From: an uncultured Oscillospiraceae bacterium
Lineage (GTDB): Bacteria > Bacillota > Clostridia > Oscillospirales > Ruminococcaceae
Assembly (NCBI GenBank): GCA_900543705.1
Contig: UQSL01000003.1
Span: forward strand, 28,439-92,438
DNA: 64,000 nucleotides
Direction of reading: 5' to 3'
Part shown: in pieces, positions 25,485 through 34,650 of the stretch
Position numbering within the stretch: the first letter of the stretch is position 1
Layout: every line of letters starts with the position of its first letter
Notes under the pieces: model-generated
What the model was told of the DNA's origin: nothing
The model's input: only the letters and a program-made list of their open reading frames with translations
The model's database searches: none
Program-made: the position numbers and the translations under genes

Positions 25485-26663
25485 ATGTTTGAAGACATAA
25501 AGGCGCAGGACAAACAGTATATTATGAATACCTACGGCCGGTTCGACGCCGCCATAAAAAGCGGAAAAGGGGCGGCCTGTGAGGATTTTGACGGAAAGAC
25601 CTACATTGACTTCGGCAGCGGGATCGGAGTCAACTCCCTCGGCTATTGCAACGACGCCTGGGTACATGCAGTGTGCAGTCAGGCCGCAGTTCTCAATCAC
25701 ACATCCAACCTGTATTATACAAAGCCCTGCGGGGATTTGGCCAAAAAGCTCTGTGAGCTGACCGGCTGTAAAGGGGTGTTCTTCTCAAACTCCGGTGCGG
25801 AGGCAAACGAGGGCGCCATCAAGATTGCAAGAAAATACGGGATTGATCATTATGGCGAAAACCACACCAAGATTGTCACCCTGGTCAATTCCTTCCATGG
25901 GAGGACGGTGACCACTCTTGCCGCAACCGGACAGGATGTTTTTCACAAATCCTTTTTTCCTCTGACGGAGGGGTTTGCCTATGCACTTGCCGGGGACATG
26001 GAAGACGTTAAGGCAAAAGCCGACGCGGATACAACCGCGATTATGATTGAGTTTATCCAGGGCGAGGGTGGAGTCATCCCTCTGGATCGGGAATTTGTCA
26101 GACAGGTTGAGGCACTGTGCAGGGAGAAGGATATCCTCCTGATTGCGGACGAGGTACAGACCGGCGTGGCGCGTACAGGCACCTTCTACTGCTATGAGCA
26201 GTACGGCGTGCATCCGAATATTATTACCAGCGCAAAAGGGCTTGGCGGGGGGCTTCCGATCGGGGCAATTCTCGCGGATGAAAAGACCTTCCAGGTATTC
26301 GGGGCAGGGGATCACGGCTCCACCTATGGAGGAAACCCGGTTGTGTGTGCGGGTGCAAACTGCGTGGTGGATCTTGTCAGCCAACCGGAATTTTTACAGC
26401 AGGTCAAAGACAAAGGTGCATATTTTGCTCAGAAGCTCGGCAAAATGCCGCATGTCAAGGCGGTCCGTCAAACCGGCCTGATGATCGGCTTTGATTTGGA
26501 TGTGGGCACTTCTTCCGCGGTTGCGGCGGCTTGTGTCAAAGAAGGCCTGCTTTTGCTGACTGCAAAAACCTCCGTCCGCCTGCTTCCGCCGCTTACCATT
26601 ACTTATGAAGAAATCGACAAGGGCCTTGCCATCCTGGAAAAGGTATTAAAGGCCATCGCATAA
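25485..26663 (+). CDS. argD: acetylornithine aminotransferase
   Basis: 392 residues, class III PLP-dependent aminotransferase. SNSGAEANEGAIKIARKY, the FHGRTVTTLAATG segment and the PLP lysine in SAKGLGGGLPIGA are intact. It makes acetylornithine from the semialdehyde produced by ArgC. Spacing of 12 bases after argB with AAGGAG. Confidence 0.96.
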   Translation: MFEDIKAQDKQYIMNTYGRFDAAIKSGKGAACEDFDGKTYIDFGSGIGVNSLGYCNDAWVHAVCSQAAVLNHTSNLYYTKPCGDLAKKLCELTGCKGVFFSNSGAEANEGAIKIARKYGIDHYGENHTKIVTLVNSFHGRTVTTLAATGQDVFHKSFFPLTEGFAYALAGDMEDVKAKADADTTAIMIEFIQGEGGVIPLDREFVRQVEALCREKDILLIADEVQTGVARTGTFYCYEQYGVHPNIITSAKGLGGGLPIGAILADEKTFQVFGAGDHGSTYGGNPVVCAGANCVVDLVSQPEFLQQVKDKGAYFAQKLGKMPHVKAVRQTGLMIGFDLDVGTSSAVAAACVKEGLLLLTAKTSVRLLPPLTITYEEIDKGLAILEKVLKAIA

Positions 26664-26683
26664 CAAATGAGAGGAGACGACCT

Positions 26684-27589
26684 ATGAAACATCTGCTGAA
26701 AATGCTCGATTTGACCCCGATTGAAATTAAGGAGATTTTAAATCTCGCGGATCAGCTCAAATATGAAAACAAACACGGTATCAAACACCATCGCCTGGAA
26801 GGGCAGAGCCTGGGAATGATATTCCAGAAATCCTCTACCCGTACCCGCGTTTCCTTTGAGGTCGGTATGTACCAGCTCGGCGGGCAGGCGCTGTTTCTCT
26901 CAAACCGCGATCTGCAGATTGGCCGCGGGGAACCGGTGCAGGATACTGCGCGCGTCCTCTCCAGATACCTTGACGGCATCATGATCCGTACCTTTGAACA
27001 ACAGGAAGTGGAGGATTTGGCCGAGTATGGTTCCATCCCCATCATCAACGGGCTGACGGATTTCTGCCATCCCTGCCAGGTGCTTGCGGATTTGCTCACC
27101 ATCCGGGAATATAAGGGGCGGTTGAACGGGCTGAAAATGTGTTATATCGGCGACGGAAACAACATGGCGAATTCTCTGATTGTCGGCGGACTGAAAACTG
27201 ACATGAAGGTATCGGTCGCCACTCCGAATGACCACCAGCCGGATCGGGCCGTGCTCGACTTTGCCGGGGGCTACGGCGAAAACTTCCAGCTGACCGACGA
27301 TATCTTCAAAGCCGCCGAGGGCGCGGATGTTCTGCTTACCGACGTCTGGGCTTCCATGGGCCAGGAGGGAGAAGCTGAGCAACGTAAAAAGATTTTTGCA
27401 GGATATCAGATTAATAGCAATCTGCTGGAGCACGCGAATCCGGGCGCATTGGTGCTCCACTGCCTGCCCGCACACCGCGGTGAGGAAATCACAAATGAGG
27501 TCTTCGAGGCACATCCGGAAATTTTTGACGAAGCGGAAAACCGTCTGCATGCACAGAAAGCCGTTATGGTCAAGCTGATGCAGAAATAA
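26684..27589 (+). CDS. argF: ornithine carbamoyltransferase
   Basis: 301 residues. It makes citrulline from ornithine and carbamoyl phosphate. Carbamoyl phosphate motif SSTRTR, ornithine site DFCHPCQ, and HCLPAHR with the catalytic cysteine are present. It is the last gene of the arginine operon. Biosynthetic rather than catabolic role follows from context. Confidence 0.96.
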   Translation: MKHLLKMLDLTPIEIKEILNLADQLKYENKHGIKHHRLEGQSLGMIFQKSSTRTRVSFEVGMYQLGGQALFLSNRDLQIGRGEPVQDTARVLSRYLDGIMIRTFEQQEVEDLAEYGSIPIINGLTDFCHPCQVLADLLTIREYKGRLNGLKMCYIGDGNNMANSLIVGGLKTDMKVSVATPNDHQPDRAVLDFAGGYGENFQLTDDIFKAAEGADVLLTDVWASMGQEGEAEQRKKIFAGYQINSNLLEHANPGALVLHCLPAHRGEEITNEVFEAHPEIFDEAENRLHAQKAVMVKLMQK

Positions 27590-27766
27590 GCGAAAAACCT
27601 CCCTGTCAGCCGCAATGTTGGTTTCTCTCTTGACCCTCATCCGCAGGGATAGACGGCAGTGCGCAAACTCCCGGCGGAGTATCAGCCACCCCGATAAAGC
27701 TGGAGTTATGGAGATAAACACAAATCCAACTGGTTATGCGTGTATTTCCTTTTGGACATGACAATA

Positions 27767-27810
27767 CCCCCTGATGTAGTACTTCTATTTTCCTACATCA
27801 GGGGGCTTTT
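27767..27810 (+). terminator. terminator of the arginine operon
   Basis: A perfect 13-bp stem CCCCCTGATGTAG/CTACATCAGGGGG with a 13-base loop is followed by CTTTTG. Confidence 0.85.
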
Positions 27811-27872
27811 GTCCATTGTCCGTTTTTACTGGTCCTGTTCAGGCTGCCCTCCGGGGGTTATGAAAATAAAGC

Positions 27873-28409
27873 TTATGCCTCACATTTAACTTCAAAGAAG
27901 GCCTGCGGGTATTTGCAGGTGGGACAGATTTTCGGAGCCTCCGCGCCCTCATAGACATAACCGCAGTTGCGGCAGATCCAGGTGACGGAGGTTGGTTTTT
28001 TAAATACCATCTGCTGTTTTAAATCGTCGCTCATCTTGCGAAAACGGCCTTCATGCATCTTTTCCACGCTCGCGACAAGCTCAAACTCCGCTGCGATCTG
28101 CTTGAAGCCCTCTTCCTTGGCGACCTCGGCGTATTCCTTGTACATCTCAGACCACTCGTAATGCTCGCCTGCCATCGCGTCAACTAGATTATCGGTTGTG
28201 GATTTGATAGCGCCTCCATTGATGTGTTTGAGCCACATCGTCGCATGCGCCCATTCGTTGGCGGCAGTGGTATCGAACATGTCTCCCATATGCTGGTAGC
28301 CTTCTTTTCTGGCCTGATCCGCATAGATGTTGTATTTTGTCCTTGCCTGAGATTCCCCTGCATATGCGGAATACAGGTTTGCTTTCGTTCTGCTGTTTTC
28401 AAAATCCAT
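27873..28409 (-). CDS. rubrerythrin
   Basis: 178 residues. The N-terminal ferritin-like diiron domain has SRTKANLYSAYAGESQART with the first ligand glutamates, then EWAHATMW and EGFKQIAAEFE. The C-terminal rubredoxin-like domain has CRNCGYVYEG and CPTCKYPQ cysteine pairs. It reduces hydrogen peroxide in anaerobes. ATG start with GGGAGGA upstream. No neighbouring reductase. Confidence 0.95.
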   Translation of the reverse strand: MDFENSRTKANLYSAYAGESQARTKYNIYADQARKEGYQHMGDMFDTTAANEWAHATMWLKHINGGAIKSTTDNLVDAMAGEHYEWSEMYKEYAEVAKEEGFKQIAAEFELVASVEKMHEGRFRKMSDDLKQQMVFKKPTSVTWICRNCGYVYEGAEAPKICPTCKYPQAFFEVKCEA

Positions 28410-28534
28410 ACTATGTTCCTCCCGAAAGATTTTTCGATTGTAGTATGGACATGGAACAAACTCTTATACCAATTTTTCTAAAATTGCCGTGAAAAAGGTG
28501 CTTCTAATTTTCAATTGTTTTAGGGAGAAAAGTC

Positions 28535-28810
28535 TCAGTCCTGCCTCTTCCGGTTTGCCTGCTCGATGAGCATCAGCTTTTGCGCTTTTGTCATTTGCTT
28601 AAGCCGGTACTCGAGCCGCATCGCGGACTGCTTGTCCTCGCACTCTTCCCAGTAGACGAGAGTAACCGGCAGGCGCGAACGGGTGTATTTTGCCCCATGA
28701 CCGCTGTTGTGGCAGTTAAGCCGCGCTTCAATATCGTTGGTCCAGCCCGCATAGAGAGTCCCGTCCGAACACGCAAGCAGGTAGGCTCCGGGGCGCTTCT
28801 CTTTATTCAT
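28535..28810 (-). CDS. GIY-YIG nuclease family protein (UPF0213/YhbQ-like)
   Basis: 91 residues from the ATG at 28810; a second in-frame ATG at 28840 is possible. GAYLLACSDGTLYAGWTND is the GIY-YIG motif (here A-Y-L and Y-A-G). ARLNCHNSGHGAKYTRSR and the glutamate in MRLEYRLKQMTKAQKL complete the small catalytic core. Such stand-alone proteins have poorly known nucleic acid roles. The start overlaps the stop of the SDR gene by 8 bases. Confidence 0.88.
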   Translation of the reverse strand: MNKEKRPGAYLLACSDGTLYAGWTNDIEARLNCHNSGHGAKYTRSRLPVTLVYWEECEDKQSAMRLEYRLKQMTKAQKLMLIEQANRKRQD

Positions 28811-29594
28811 GCCGGTTCGGATGATAGTCCCATCCCTCATCCGCGTGGTAAACCATTAAACGGGACATTCCGCCGTCAACCGTCAGGTTTTCCGCGTTGA
28901 TAAAGCTGTTTGCCTCATCACATAAAAACAGGGCGGCCCGGGCGATATCCGTTGGGTTTCCGACCCTGCCGGAAGGATGCTGAAGCGTGTCTCCCTCGCT
29001 GTACTGCGGCTGATAGTCTGCCTGGTGCCAGGCCCCGGTGTCAATCCAGCCGGGAGAGATGGAGTTAACACGCACTTTCCCGGCCAGGCTCACTGCCATC
29101 GCGTGGGTCAGTGCGGATATTCCGCCTTTGGCGGCGGTATAGCTCTCGGTATCCGCTTGGGACTGGTATGCGCGCGTGGAGGAGATGTTGACGATAGACG
29201 CTCCCGGTGCAAACAGCGGGAATAACAGCTTGGTCAGGTAATAAGGCGCGGCGACGCCGATGCGCAGGATCTCGAGAAAGCTTTCATACCCACAGCCACT
29301 AAGAAGCCCCTGATGGCTGATACAGGCGTTGTTGATGAGAAAATCCACCTGTCCGAATCGCATTGTTACCTGCTCGGCAAAACGCTCCAGGTCCTCCTGC
29401 TGTCCGGCATCCCCATGAAAAAACAGGGCGTCAGATCCATGCTCAACCAGCCAGCGGAGATTTTCCTCCCCCGCCGGCTTGTCCCAGTCCATAAAGGCAA
29501 TACGGCAGCCCTGTACGGCAAATTCTCTTGTCAGGCAGCGCCCGATGCCGAGCGCCCCGCCGGTGATGATACAGACCTTTCCAGCAAAACTCAT
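28803..29594 (-). CDS. short-chain dehydrogenase/reductase
   Basis: 263 residues, classical SDR. NAD(P)-binding TGGALGIG at residue 11, NNACIS (NNAG variant), catalytic Ser in VNISSTRAYQ, and YTAAK with Tyr and Lys. The C-terminal region FLCDEANSFINAENLTVDGG is typical. Asp36 in AFMDWD suggests preference for NAD(H). Substrate unknown. ATG start behind GAGGA; co-transcribed with the GIY-YIG gene. Confidence 0.92.
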   Translation of the reverse strand: MSFAGKVCIITGGALGIGRCLTREFAVQGCRIAFMDWDKPAGEENLRWLVEHGSDALFFHGDAGQQEDLERFAEQVTMRFGQVDFLINNACISHQGLLSGCGYESFLEILRIGVAAPYYLTKLLFPLFAPGASIVNISSTRAYQSQADTESYTAAKGGISALTHAMAVSLAGKVRVNSISPGWIDTGAWHQADYQPQYSEGDTLQHPSGRVGNPTDIARAALFLCDEANSFINAENLTVDGGMSRLMVYHADEGWDYHPNRHE

Positions 29595-29629
29595 AGTTTT
29601 TCCTCCTCAAGATAGGTGAATCTGGCGAT

Positions 29630-29791
29630 TTATTTCCCGTCGTGTTTGTCAATATCCTCCCATATGGAAGCGGGGCGTACCGGGAGGTCTCGCTTCCCGC
29701 CAGAGCGCCCGGCAGACAGCCATCGGTTCCAATGTCCCGGAGTGTACGGCAGGAAAGGGGACTCTATTCTTCGCCCTTCAAGTGGCTTCAT
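29630..29791 (-). CDS. possible small protein of unknown function
   Basis: 53 codons from the ATG at 29791, between the exonuclease and SDR genes on the same strand. The residue mix (PYTPGHWNRWLSAGRSGGK, then SIWEDIDKHDG) looks protein-like rather than random. There is no good ribosome site at this ATG. A GGAGGG lies about 45 bases further up without a standard start codon. Could be a truncated gene or chance. Listed because the region otherwise has no feature. Confidence 0.3.
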   Translation of the reverse strand: MKPLEGRRIESPFLPYTPGHWNRWLSAGRSGGKRDLPVRPASIWEDIDKHDGK

Positions 29792-29831
29792 CGGATCATT
29801 TGAATTGGATAAGGTACGGAAAATCCCTCCC

Positions 29832-30503
29832 TTATTCCTCGGAAAACGCCCCAAGCAGGCCGGGGAACATGTCGCCCAGCGTGGATTGCTGCGGATGCTT
29901 GACGTTGACCGTCTCGGTGATGATTTTTGTGCGACTGGCAAATTTCTCCGGCTGGGTCATCACCATAGTCAGCAGGGAAGCGGAGTTTTCCGCATCGTCC
30001 GCCGCGCTGTGCTGGTTGCCGGAGAAATCCTCCTCAATCGTGCCGATGGCATTTTTCAGCGAGAGCTTGGAGCGCCTTGACAGCCCCATCAGGCGGGTAT
30101 AGATTTTTTGGAAATCCATCCAACGGCGGAAAGGGCGCTCCAGCCCGTCCGGATAAATGCCCTTTTCCCGGCACTCGGTTTTCAGCTGGCGCAAATCGCT
30201 GCTGCTCCAGGAGTAAATGCGCACCTCTCCCTCGCCAATCCAGGCAGTGAAGTCTTCCAGCGCGTCTTTTAGCTCCTTTGCATTCTTTACCGTCTCATCC
30301 GTGATGCCGGTAAGCTCGGTGCATTTTTTGCAGATAGGTGCGCGCTCAGGCCTGACATAGCAGGTAAACCGGTCGATCTGCTGATAGTCCTCGTCGAGCT
30401 TGACCGCCCCGATTTCCACTATTTCACTGTGCATCACACTCCCTTCGGGCCGCGCTGCCTTGGGAATCTGGTTCATTTCAAAGTCCAAAAAGATATGCTG
30501 CAT
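29832..30503 (-). CDS. DnaQ-like 3'-5' exonuclease family protein
   Basis: 223 residues from the ATG at 30503, behind GAGGAG. DEDDh exonuclease motifs: FLDFEMN (Exo I Asp and Glu), YSWSSSDLRQLKTE (Exo II Asp) and HSAADDAENSA (Exo III His and Asp). ELTGITDETV is also characteristic. It resembles the KapD/ERI-1 type stand-alone exonucleases acting on RNA or DNA ends. Cytoplasmic. Confidence 0.87.
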   Translation of the reverse strand: MQHIFLDFEMNQIPKAARPEGSVMHSEIVEIGAVKLDEDYQQIDRFTCYVRPERAPICKKCTELTGITDETVKNAKELKDALEDFTAWIGEGEVRIYSWSSSDLRQLKTECREKGIYPDGLERPFRRWMDFQKIYTRLMGLSRRSKLSLKNAIGTIEEDFSGNQHSAADDAENSASLLTMVMTQPEKFASRTKIITETVNVKHPQQSTLGDMFPGLLGAFSEE

Positions 30504-30670
30504 GGCTGATACTCCTCTTTGTCCCGCCCCTGTTTCAGCGGGATTCCCGATCATTTTTACATTTTGTTTTAGTATATCACTGACCTGCCTTCAAGCCAAG
30601 AGATTGCGCTTTTGTCCACCCTGATTTATAATAAGGAGAACAAATCAGAAGGATGGAAAGGGACGGGCTT

Positions 30671-31876
30671 ATGAAACGGACGGTAGTGCATCTGAAAAAA
30701 GGGGAGGGCCGGGCCCTTAAAGCAGGCGCGGCGTGGGTTTACGACAATGAAATCGAATCCATCACCGGAGATTTCGCGAATGGAGACATCGTTTTTGTGG
30801 AGGATTTCGACGGTTATCCTATGGGCGTCGGTTTTCTCAACACAAATTCGAAAATCACAGTGAGGATGCTCTCGAGGAAACCGGATACAGTCGTCGATGA
30901 GGACTTCCTGCGTATGCGGGTAAGGGATGCTTGGGAATACCGCAAGGCAGTCGGAGAGACGGATACCTGCCGCCTTATCTTCGGGGAGGCGGATTTTCTG
31001 CCCGGCCTTGTAGTGGATAAATTTTCTGATGTATTGGTGGTGGAATCGCTGGCACTCGGGATTGACCGGCTTAAGGGGGAGATTCTCCGCCTGCTAAGCG
31101 AGGTGCTCGCAGAAGATGGGATAGCCATCCGCGGTATCTATGAGCGCAGTGACGCCAAGGTGCGCAAGCAGGAGGGCATGGAGCCGTTTAAGGGATTTCT
31201 CAGCGACCCGTTTGACCCTAAGGTGCCAATTGTAGAAAATGGGGTAAAATATCTGGTCGATGTGGCGGAAGGCCAAAAGACCGGCTTTTTCCTGGACCAG
31301 AAGTATAATCGAAGAGCCATCCAGCGCCTGTGCAAAGGCAAACGGGTACTTGACTGTTTTACTCATACCGGTTCGTTTGCACTGTGCGCCGGGATTGCCG
31401 GGGCAAGCAGTGTGCTCGGCGTGGACGCTTCACAGCTTGGCATACGGCAGGCACGGGAGAATGCAGCACTCAACGGCCTGACCGATACCGTCAGGTTCCA
31501 GTGTGCGGATGTCTTTGACCTGCTGCCGCAGTTGGAGCGGGACGGGGAACAGTTTGACGTCGTGATCCTCGATCCCCCGGCCTTTACTAAATCCCGCAGC
31601 TCGGTGAAAAACGCCGTCAAAGGGTACCGGGAAATCAACCTGCGCGGGATGAAGCTTATCGCAGACGGCGGCTATCTCGCTACCTGCTCCTGCTCCCACT
31701 TTATGACGCCGGAGCTATTTGCCAAAACCATCGGGGAGGCCGCACGGGGCGCACACAAACGCCTGCGCCAGGTGGAGTACCGGACGCAGGGACCTGACCA
31801 TCCGATTCTATGGGCGGCAGATGAAACCTCCTATTACCTTAAATTCTTTATTTTTCAGGTCTGTGACGAAAAATAG
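30671..31876 (+). CDS. class I SAM-dependent rRNA methyltransferase (RlmI/RlmK type)
   Basis: 401 residues from the ATG at 30671 (an in-frame ATG at 30653 is an alternative). An N-terminal PUA domain (VVHLKKGEGRALKAGAAWVYDNEI) is followed by a methyltransferase domain. Motif I is VLDCFTHTGSFAL, the acidic loop is VLGVDAS, and motif IV is ILDPPAFTKS. E. coli RlmI methylates C1962 of 23S rRNA; the same role is likely but not proven here. Confidence 0.88.
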   Translation: MKRTVVHLKKGEGRALKAGAAWVYDNEIESITGDFANGDIVFVEDFDGYPMGVGFLNTNSKITVRMLSRKPDTVVDEDFLRMRVRDAWEYRKAVGETDTCRLIFGEADFLPGLVVDKFSDVLVVESLALGIDRLKGEILRLLSEVLAEDGIAIRGIYERSDAKVRKQEGMEPFKGFLSDPFDPKVPIVENGVKYLVDVAEGQKTGFFLDQKYNRRAIQRLCKGKRVLDCFTHTGSFALCAGIAGASSVLGVDASQLGIRQARENAALNGLTDTVRFQCADVFDLLPQLERDGEQFDVVILDPPAFTKSRSSVKNAVKGYREINLRGMKLIADGGYLATCSCSHFMTPELFAKTIGEAARGAHKRLRQVEYRTQGPDHPILWAADETSYYLKFFIFQVCDEK

Positions 31877-31891
31877 AGAAAAACAAATAGA

Positions 31892-31926
31892 TCCTCTGCC
31901 CTTATAATCCGGGCGGGGGATTTTTG
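31892..31926 (+). terminator. terminator after the methyltransferase gene
   Basis: A 10-bp stem TCCTCTGCCC/GGGCGGGGGA (with G-U pairs) followed by TTTTT, 15 bases after the stop. Confidence 0.7.
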
Positions 31927-32114
31927 GGGCTTGTGCGATTGGCGACTATCTCATGCCCGTAACAATCATTTTCCTTAGTCTCACTGGCACAGCAGAAGAG
32001 CTTTTTCGACGCTTTTATGTCTTAAACAAGAAGCAGAAAAAATTTTTCCTTTCCTTTTACGCTTTACTGTGGCATAATAGTAAGACAATATAATTTTACT
32101 TAAGGGGAATGTGT

Positions 32115-33467
32115 ATGGAAAATGAGAGAAGCAGTTTTTCAGGAAAACTCGGTTTTGTGCTCACCGCAGCAGGCTCTGCGGTAGGGCTCGGAAACATCTG
32201 GAGGTTTCCCTATCTCGCGGCCAAATACGGCGGCGGTATCTTTTTGCTCGTCTATCTGATTTTGGCAGTAACTTTCGGATTTGCTCTGATGACAGCGGAA
32301 ATCGCCATCGGAAGGAAGACGCACAAAAGCTCAATTGAAGCGTTTGCAAGCCTGAATAAAAAATATTCCTTTATCGGGTTGCTCAGCTCAGTTGTCCCGA
32401 TGATAATTCTGCCGTATTACTGCGTCATCGGTGGATGGGTGGCGAAATACTTTACCGTCTTTGTCACCGGGGATGCCACTGCCGCTTCCGCGGACGGGTA
32501 TTTCGAGGGCTTTATCGGCAAAACCGGGGAGCCTATTTTTTGGTTCGCCCTTTTCGTCGCGGTAACGGCCATTATCGTGCTCTTGGGTGTAGAAAAAGGT
32601 GTGGAAAAGGCAAGCAAAATTATGATGCCGGTTCTCATCATCCTGACTCTGGTATTCACAATTTATTCGCTGACCTTGCCGGGTGCGATGGAAGGAGTCA
32701 AATACTACCTCCTGCCGGATTTCAGCCGTTTTTCCGCAACGACAGTGCTTGCGGCACTCGGTCAGCTGTTCTACTCAATGTCGCTGGCAATGGGCATCAT
32801 GGTTACCTATGGCTCCTACATGAAGCGGGAGGTGGATTTGGAAAAATCCGTCCGCCACATTGAAACCTTTGATACCGGGATTGCCTTTCTCGCGGGACTG
32901 ATGATTATCCCCGCAGTCTTTGCATTTTCCGGCGGTGAAACCACCGTGGGTGCCGGCCCGGGACTGATGTTTATCACCCTGCCGAAGGTATTTGGTCAGA
33001 TGCCTCTTGGCACGGTATTCGGAGCCGTCTTTTTCCTGCTCGTCTTTTTTGCGGCGCTGACCTCTTCCGTCTCTTTGATGGAAACAGTCGTTTCTATTTT
33101 CCAAGACAAGTTCCATTGGAAACGGAAAACCACCTGCCTGCTTGTTGCGGCAGGAGCCTTGCTGATTGGGATTCCCTCTTCTTTGGGCTTTGGCATTTGG
33201 GATGGCTTTCAGCCTCTCGGCATGTCCATCCTCGATTTCTTCGATTTTATCTCCAACAGCGTGCTTATGCCGGTTGTGGCGTTGCTCATCAGCCTGTTCG
33301 TGGGCTATGTCATCGGGACAAAATCCATTTCGGAGGAAGTGCGCCAGTCCTCTTCGTTTAAAGGGGAGAAATTATTTGTTGTGGTCATTAAATACATCGC
33401 GCCCATCTGTATTGTGGCGATTTTGATAAGTTCGGTGCTCAACTCCCTGGGAATTTTCAAAATTTAG
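32115..33467 (+). CDS. neurotransmitter:sodium symporter (NSS) family transporter
   Basis: 450 residues from the ATG at 32115 (AGGGGA with 6-base spacing; an earlier ATG at 32109 has no room for a ribosome site). About eleven membrane helices. The family signature GSAVGLGNIWRFPYL in helix 1 holds the sodium and substrate sites. YYCVIGGW, FYSMSLAMGIMVTYGSY and the G-G-E-T-T loop follow. Imports an amino acid with Na+, which fits a cell running the Rnf pump. Substrate unknown. Confidence 0.92.
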   Translation: MENERSSFSGKLGFVLTAAGSAVGLGNIWRFPYLAAKYGGGIFLLVYLILAVTFGFALMTAEIAIGRKTHKSSIEAFASLNKKYSFIGLLSSVVPMIILPYYCVIGGWVAKYFTVFVTGDATAASADGYFEGFIGKTGEPIFWFALFVAVTAIIVLLGVEKGVEKASKIMMPVLIILTLVFTIYSLTLPGAMEGVKYYLLPDFSRFSATTVLAALGQLFYSMSLAMGIMVTYGSYMKREVDLEKSVRHIETFDTGIAFLAGLMIIPAVFAFSGGETTVGAGPGLMFITLPKVFGQMPLGTVFGAVFFLLVFFAALTSSVSLMETVVSIFQDKFHWKRKTTCLLVAAGALLIGIPSSLGFGIWDGFQPLGMSILDFFDFISNSVLMPVVALLISLFVGYVIGTKSISEEVRQSSSFKGEKLFVVVIKYIAPICIVAILISSVLNSLGIFKI

Positions 33468-33557
33468 GGTTGTCATGATTTTAGGATATCCAGCCAATAC
33501 AATAGGGGTACAAATATTAGGGGTAAACCATGCGGCAGGAATAGGAGCGGATGAATC

Positions 33558-33752
33558 ATGAGCACGAAAATCACACAGTCTCTGCTCGCCAGGGCCATTG
33601 AGAGAAAAGACGTCACGGTGGAGTATATCCTACATGTGCTTCGCCGCGCACCGGCCCCAAAAGTCGTCGGAGCAAAATGGCTCCGCACAAAAAGATGTGG
33701 AAACGAGACTTCCTGGATGGGCGTCTCGACGATCCTCTACCGTGGTGCTTAG
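33558..33752 (+). CDS. possible small hypothetical protein
   Basis: 64 codons, ATG preceded by AGGAGCGGATGAATC, with a terminator 50 bases after the stop. The first 40 residues form a plausible helix-rich sequence (LLARAIERKDVTVEYILHVL). The last 20 look less protein-like. I recognise no family. It follows the NSS gene, but is not like the small MetS subunits that accompany some NSS transporters. Confidence 0.35.
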   Translation: MSTKITQSLLARAIERKDVTVEYILHVLRRAPAPKVVGAKWLRTKRCGNETSWMGVSTILYRGA

Positions 33753-33803
33753 CATGATGTAGAAAGTCCCCGAAAAACAGCGGCCCAGTCCGCGGACAAA
33801 AAA

Positions 33804-33839
33804 CGGGAGAAAGCAGATTGGCTTTCTCCCGCTTTTTTG
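33804..33839. terminator. bidirectional terminator
   Basis: A perfect 11-bp stem CGGGAGAAAGC/GCTTTCTCCCG followed by CTTTTTTG on the plus strand and by TTTTTTG on the minus strand. It serves the 33558 region and the cyclophilin gene. Confidence 0.85.
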
Positions 33840-33868
33840 TTATTTGTAAACTCAGTGAATGCAGACTC

Positions 33869-34393
33869 TCAAAGCGTCTCCGGTTCCGGATATTCTATGC
33901 CAAAGGTTTCCACGGTCACGGATTCCATTACCTCGTCTCTCAACGGCTTATCCGAGTGGTTGCGCTTGACATTTACAATGCGCTTTACCTCCTCGATTCC
34001 CTCGATAACCTTGCCGAATGCCGCATACTGTCCATCCAAGTGCGGCGCATCGTCGACCATGATGAAGAACTGGGAACCTGCGCTGTCCGGATGAGAGGAA
34101 CGTGCCATCGAGATGACGCCGGTCGTATGCTTAAGTTTGTTTTCAAACCCGTTTGCTGCAAATTCCCCGTTGATACGATATCCCGGGCCACCCACACCGA
34201 TTCCCTGCGGGTCGCCGCCCTGAATCATAAAGCCTGGGATAACGCGGTGGAAGATGACCCCGTCATAAAAACCCTTGTTTGCAAGGGAGATAAAGTTGTT
34301 GACCGTACCTGGTGCAATTTCCGGATAGAGCTCGACCTTGATAGTCCCGCCGGATTTCATCTGAATGGTTGCAATTGGATTTGGCATAAACAT
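33869..34393 (-). CDS. peptidyl-prolyl cis-trans isomerase, cyclophilin type
   Basis: 174 residues, cytoplasmic (no signal peptide). Cyclophilin active-site residues are present in VIFHRVIPGFMIQGGDP (catalytic Arg in FHRV), GVISMARSS, SQFFIMVDD and YAAFGKVIEG. It speeds proline isomerisation during protein folding. ATG start behind AAAGGGG. Confidence 0.95.
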   Translation of the reverse strand: MFMPNPIATIQMKSGGTIKVELYPEIAPGTVNNFISLANKGFYDGVIFHRVIPGFMIQGGDPQGIGVGGPGYRINGEFAANGFENKLKHTTGVISMARSSHPDSAGSQFFIMVDDAPHLDGQYAAFGKVIEGIEEVKRIVNVKRNHSDKPLRDEVMESVTVETFGIEYPEPETL

Positions 34394-34457
34394 GCCCCTT
34401 TCTTATAACAATCTGAATTGTGTCAACCCTTTCGCCCGCGACGAAAAAGACAAGCCC

Positions 34458-34463
34458 ATTATA
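34458..34463 (-). promoter_or_regulatory. extended -10 box of the cyclophilin gene
   Basis: On the minus strand TGTGCTATAAT forms an extended -10 (TG-n-TATAAT), about 65 bases before the ATG. No clear -35 is visible, as is common for extended -10 promoters. Confidence 0.4.
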
Positions 34464-34650
34464 GCACAGACCGGGCAGAGAAAAAACAGGATTTTGTAAA
34501 CCCAAACTTCTTTGGCGGTCAGGTAAACCAGAATTCACGATGGTTTGGCAGGCCTTTTCGGCCATTTTGCGTATCGACGTTCTAGTGGGCTTTGCTTTAT
34601 AATGGTAAGGTTATTAAGAAAAGAATTTCATCGAATAAAGGGGTTTTACC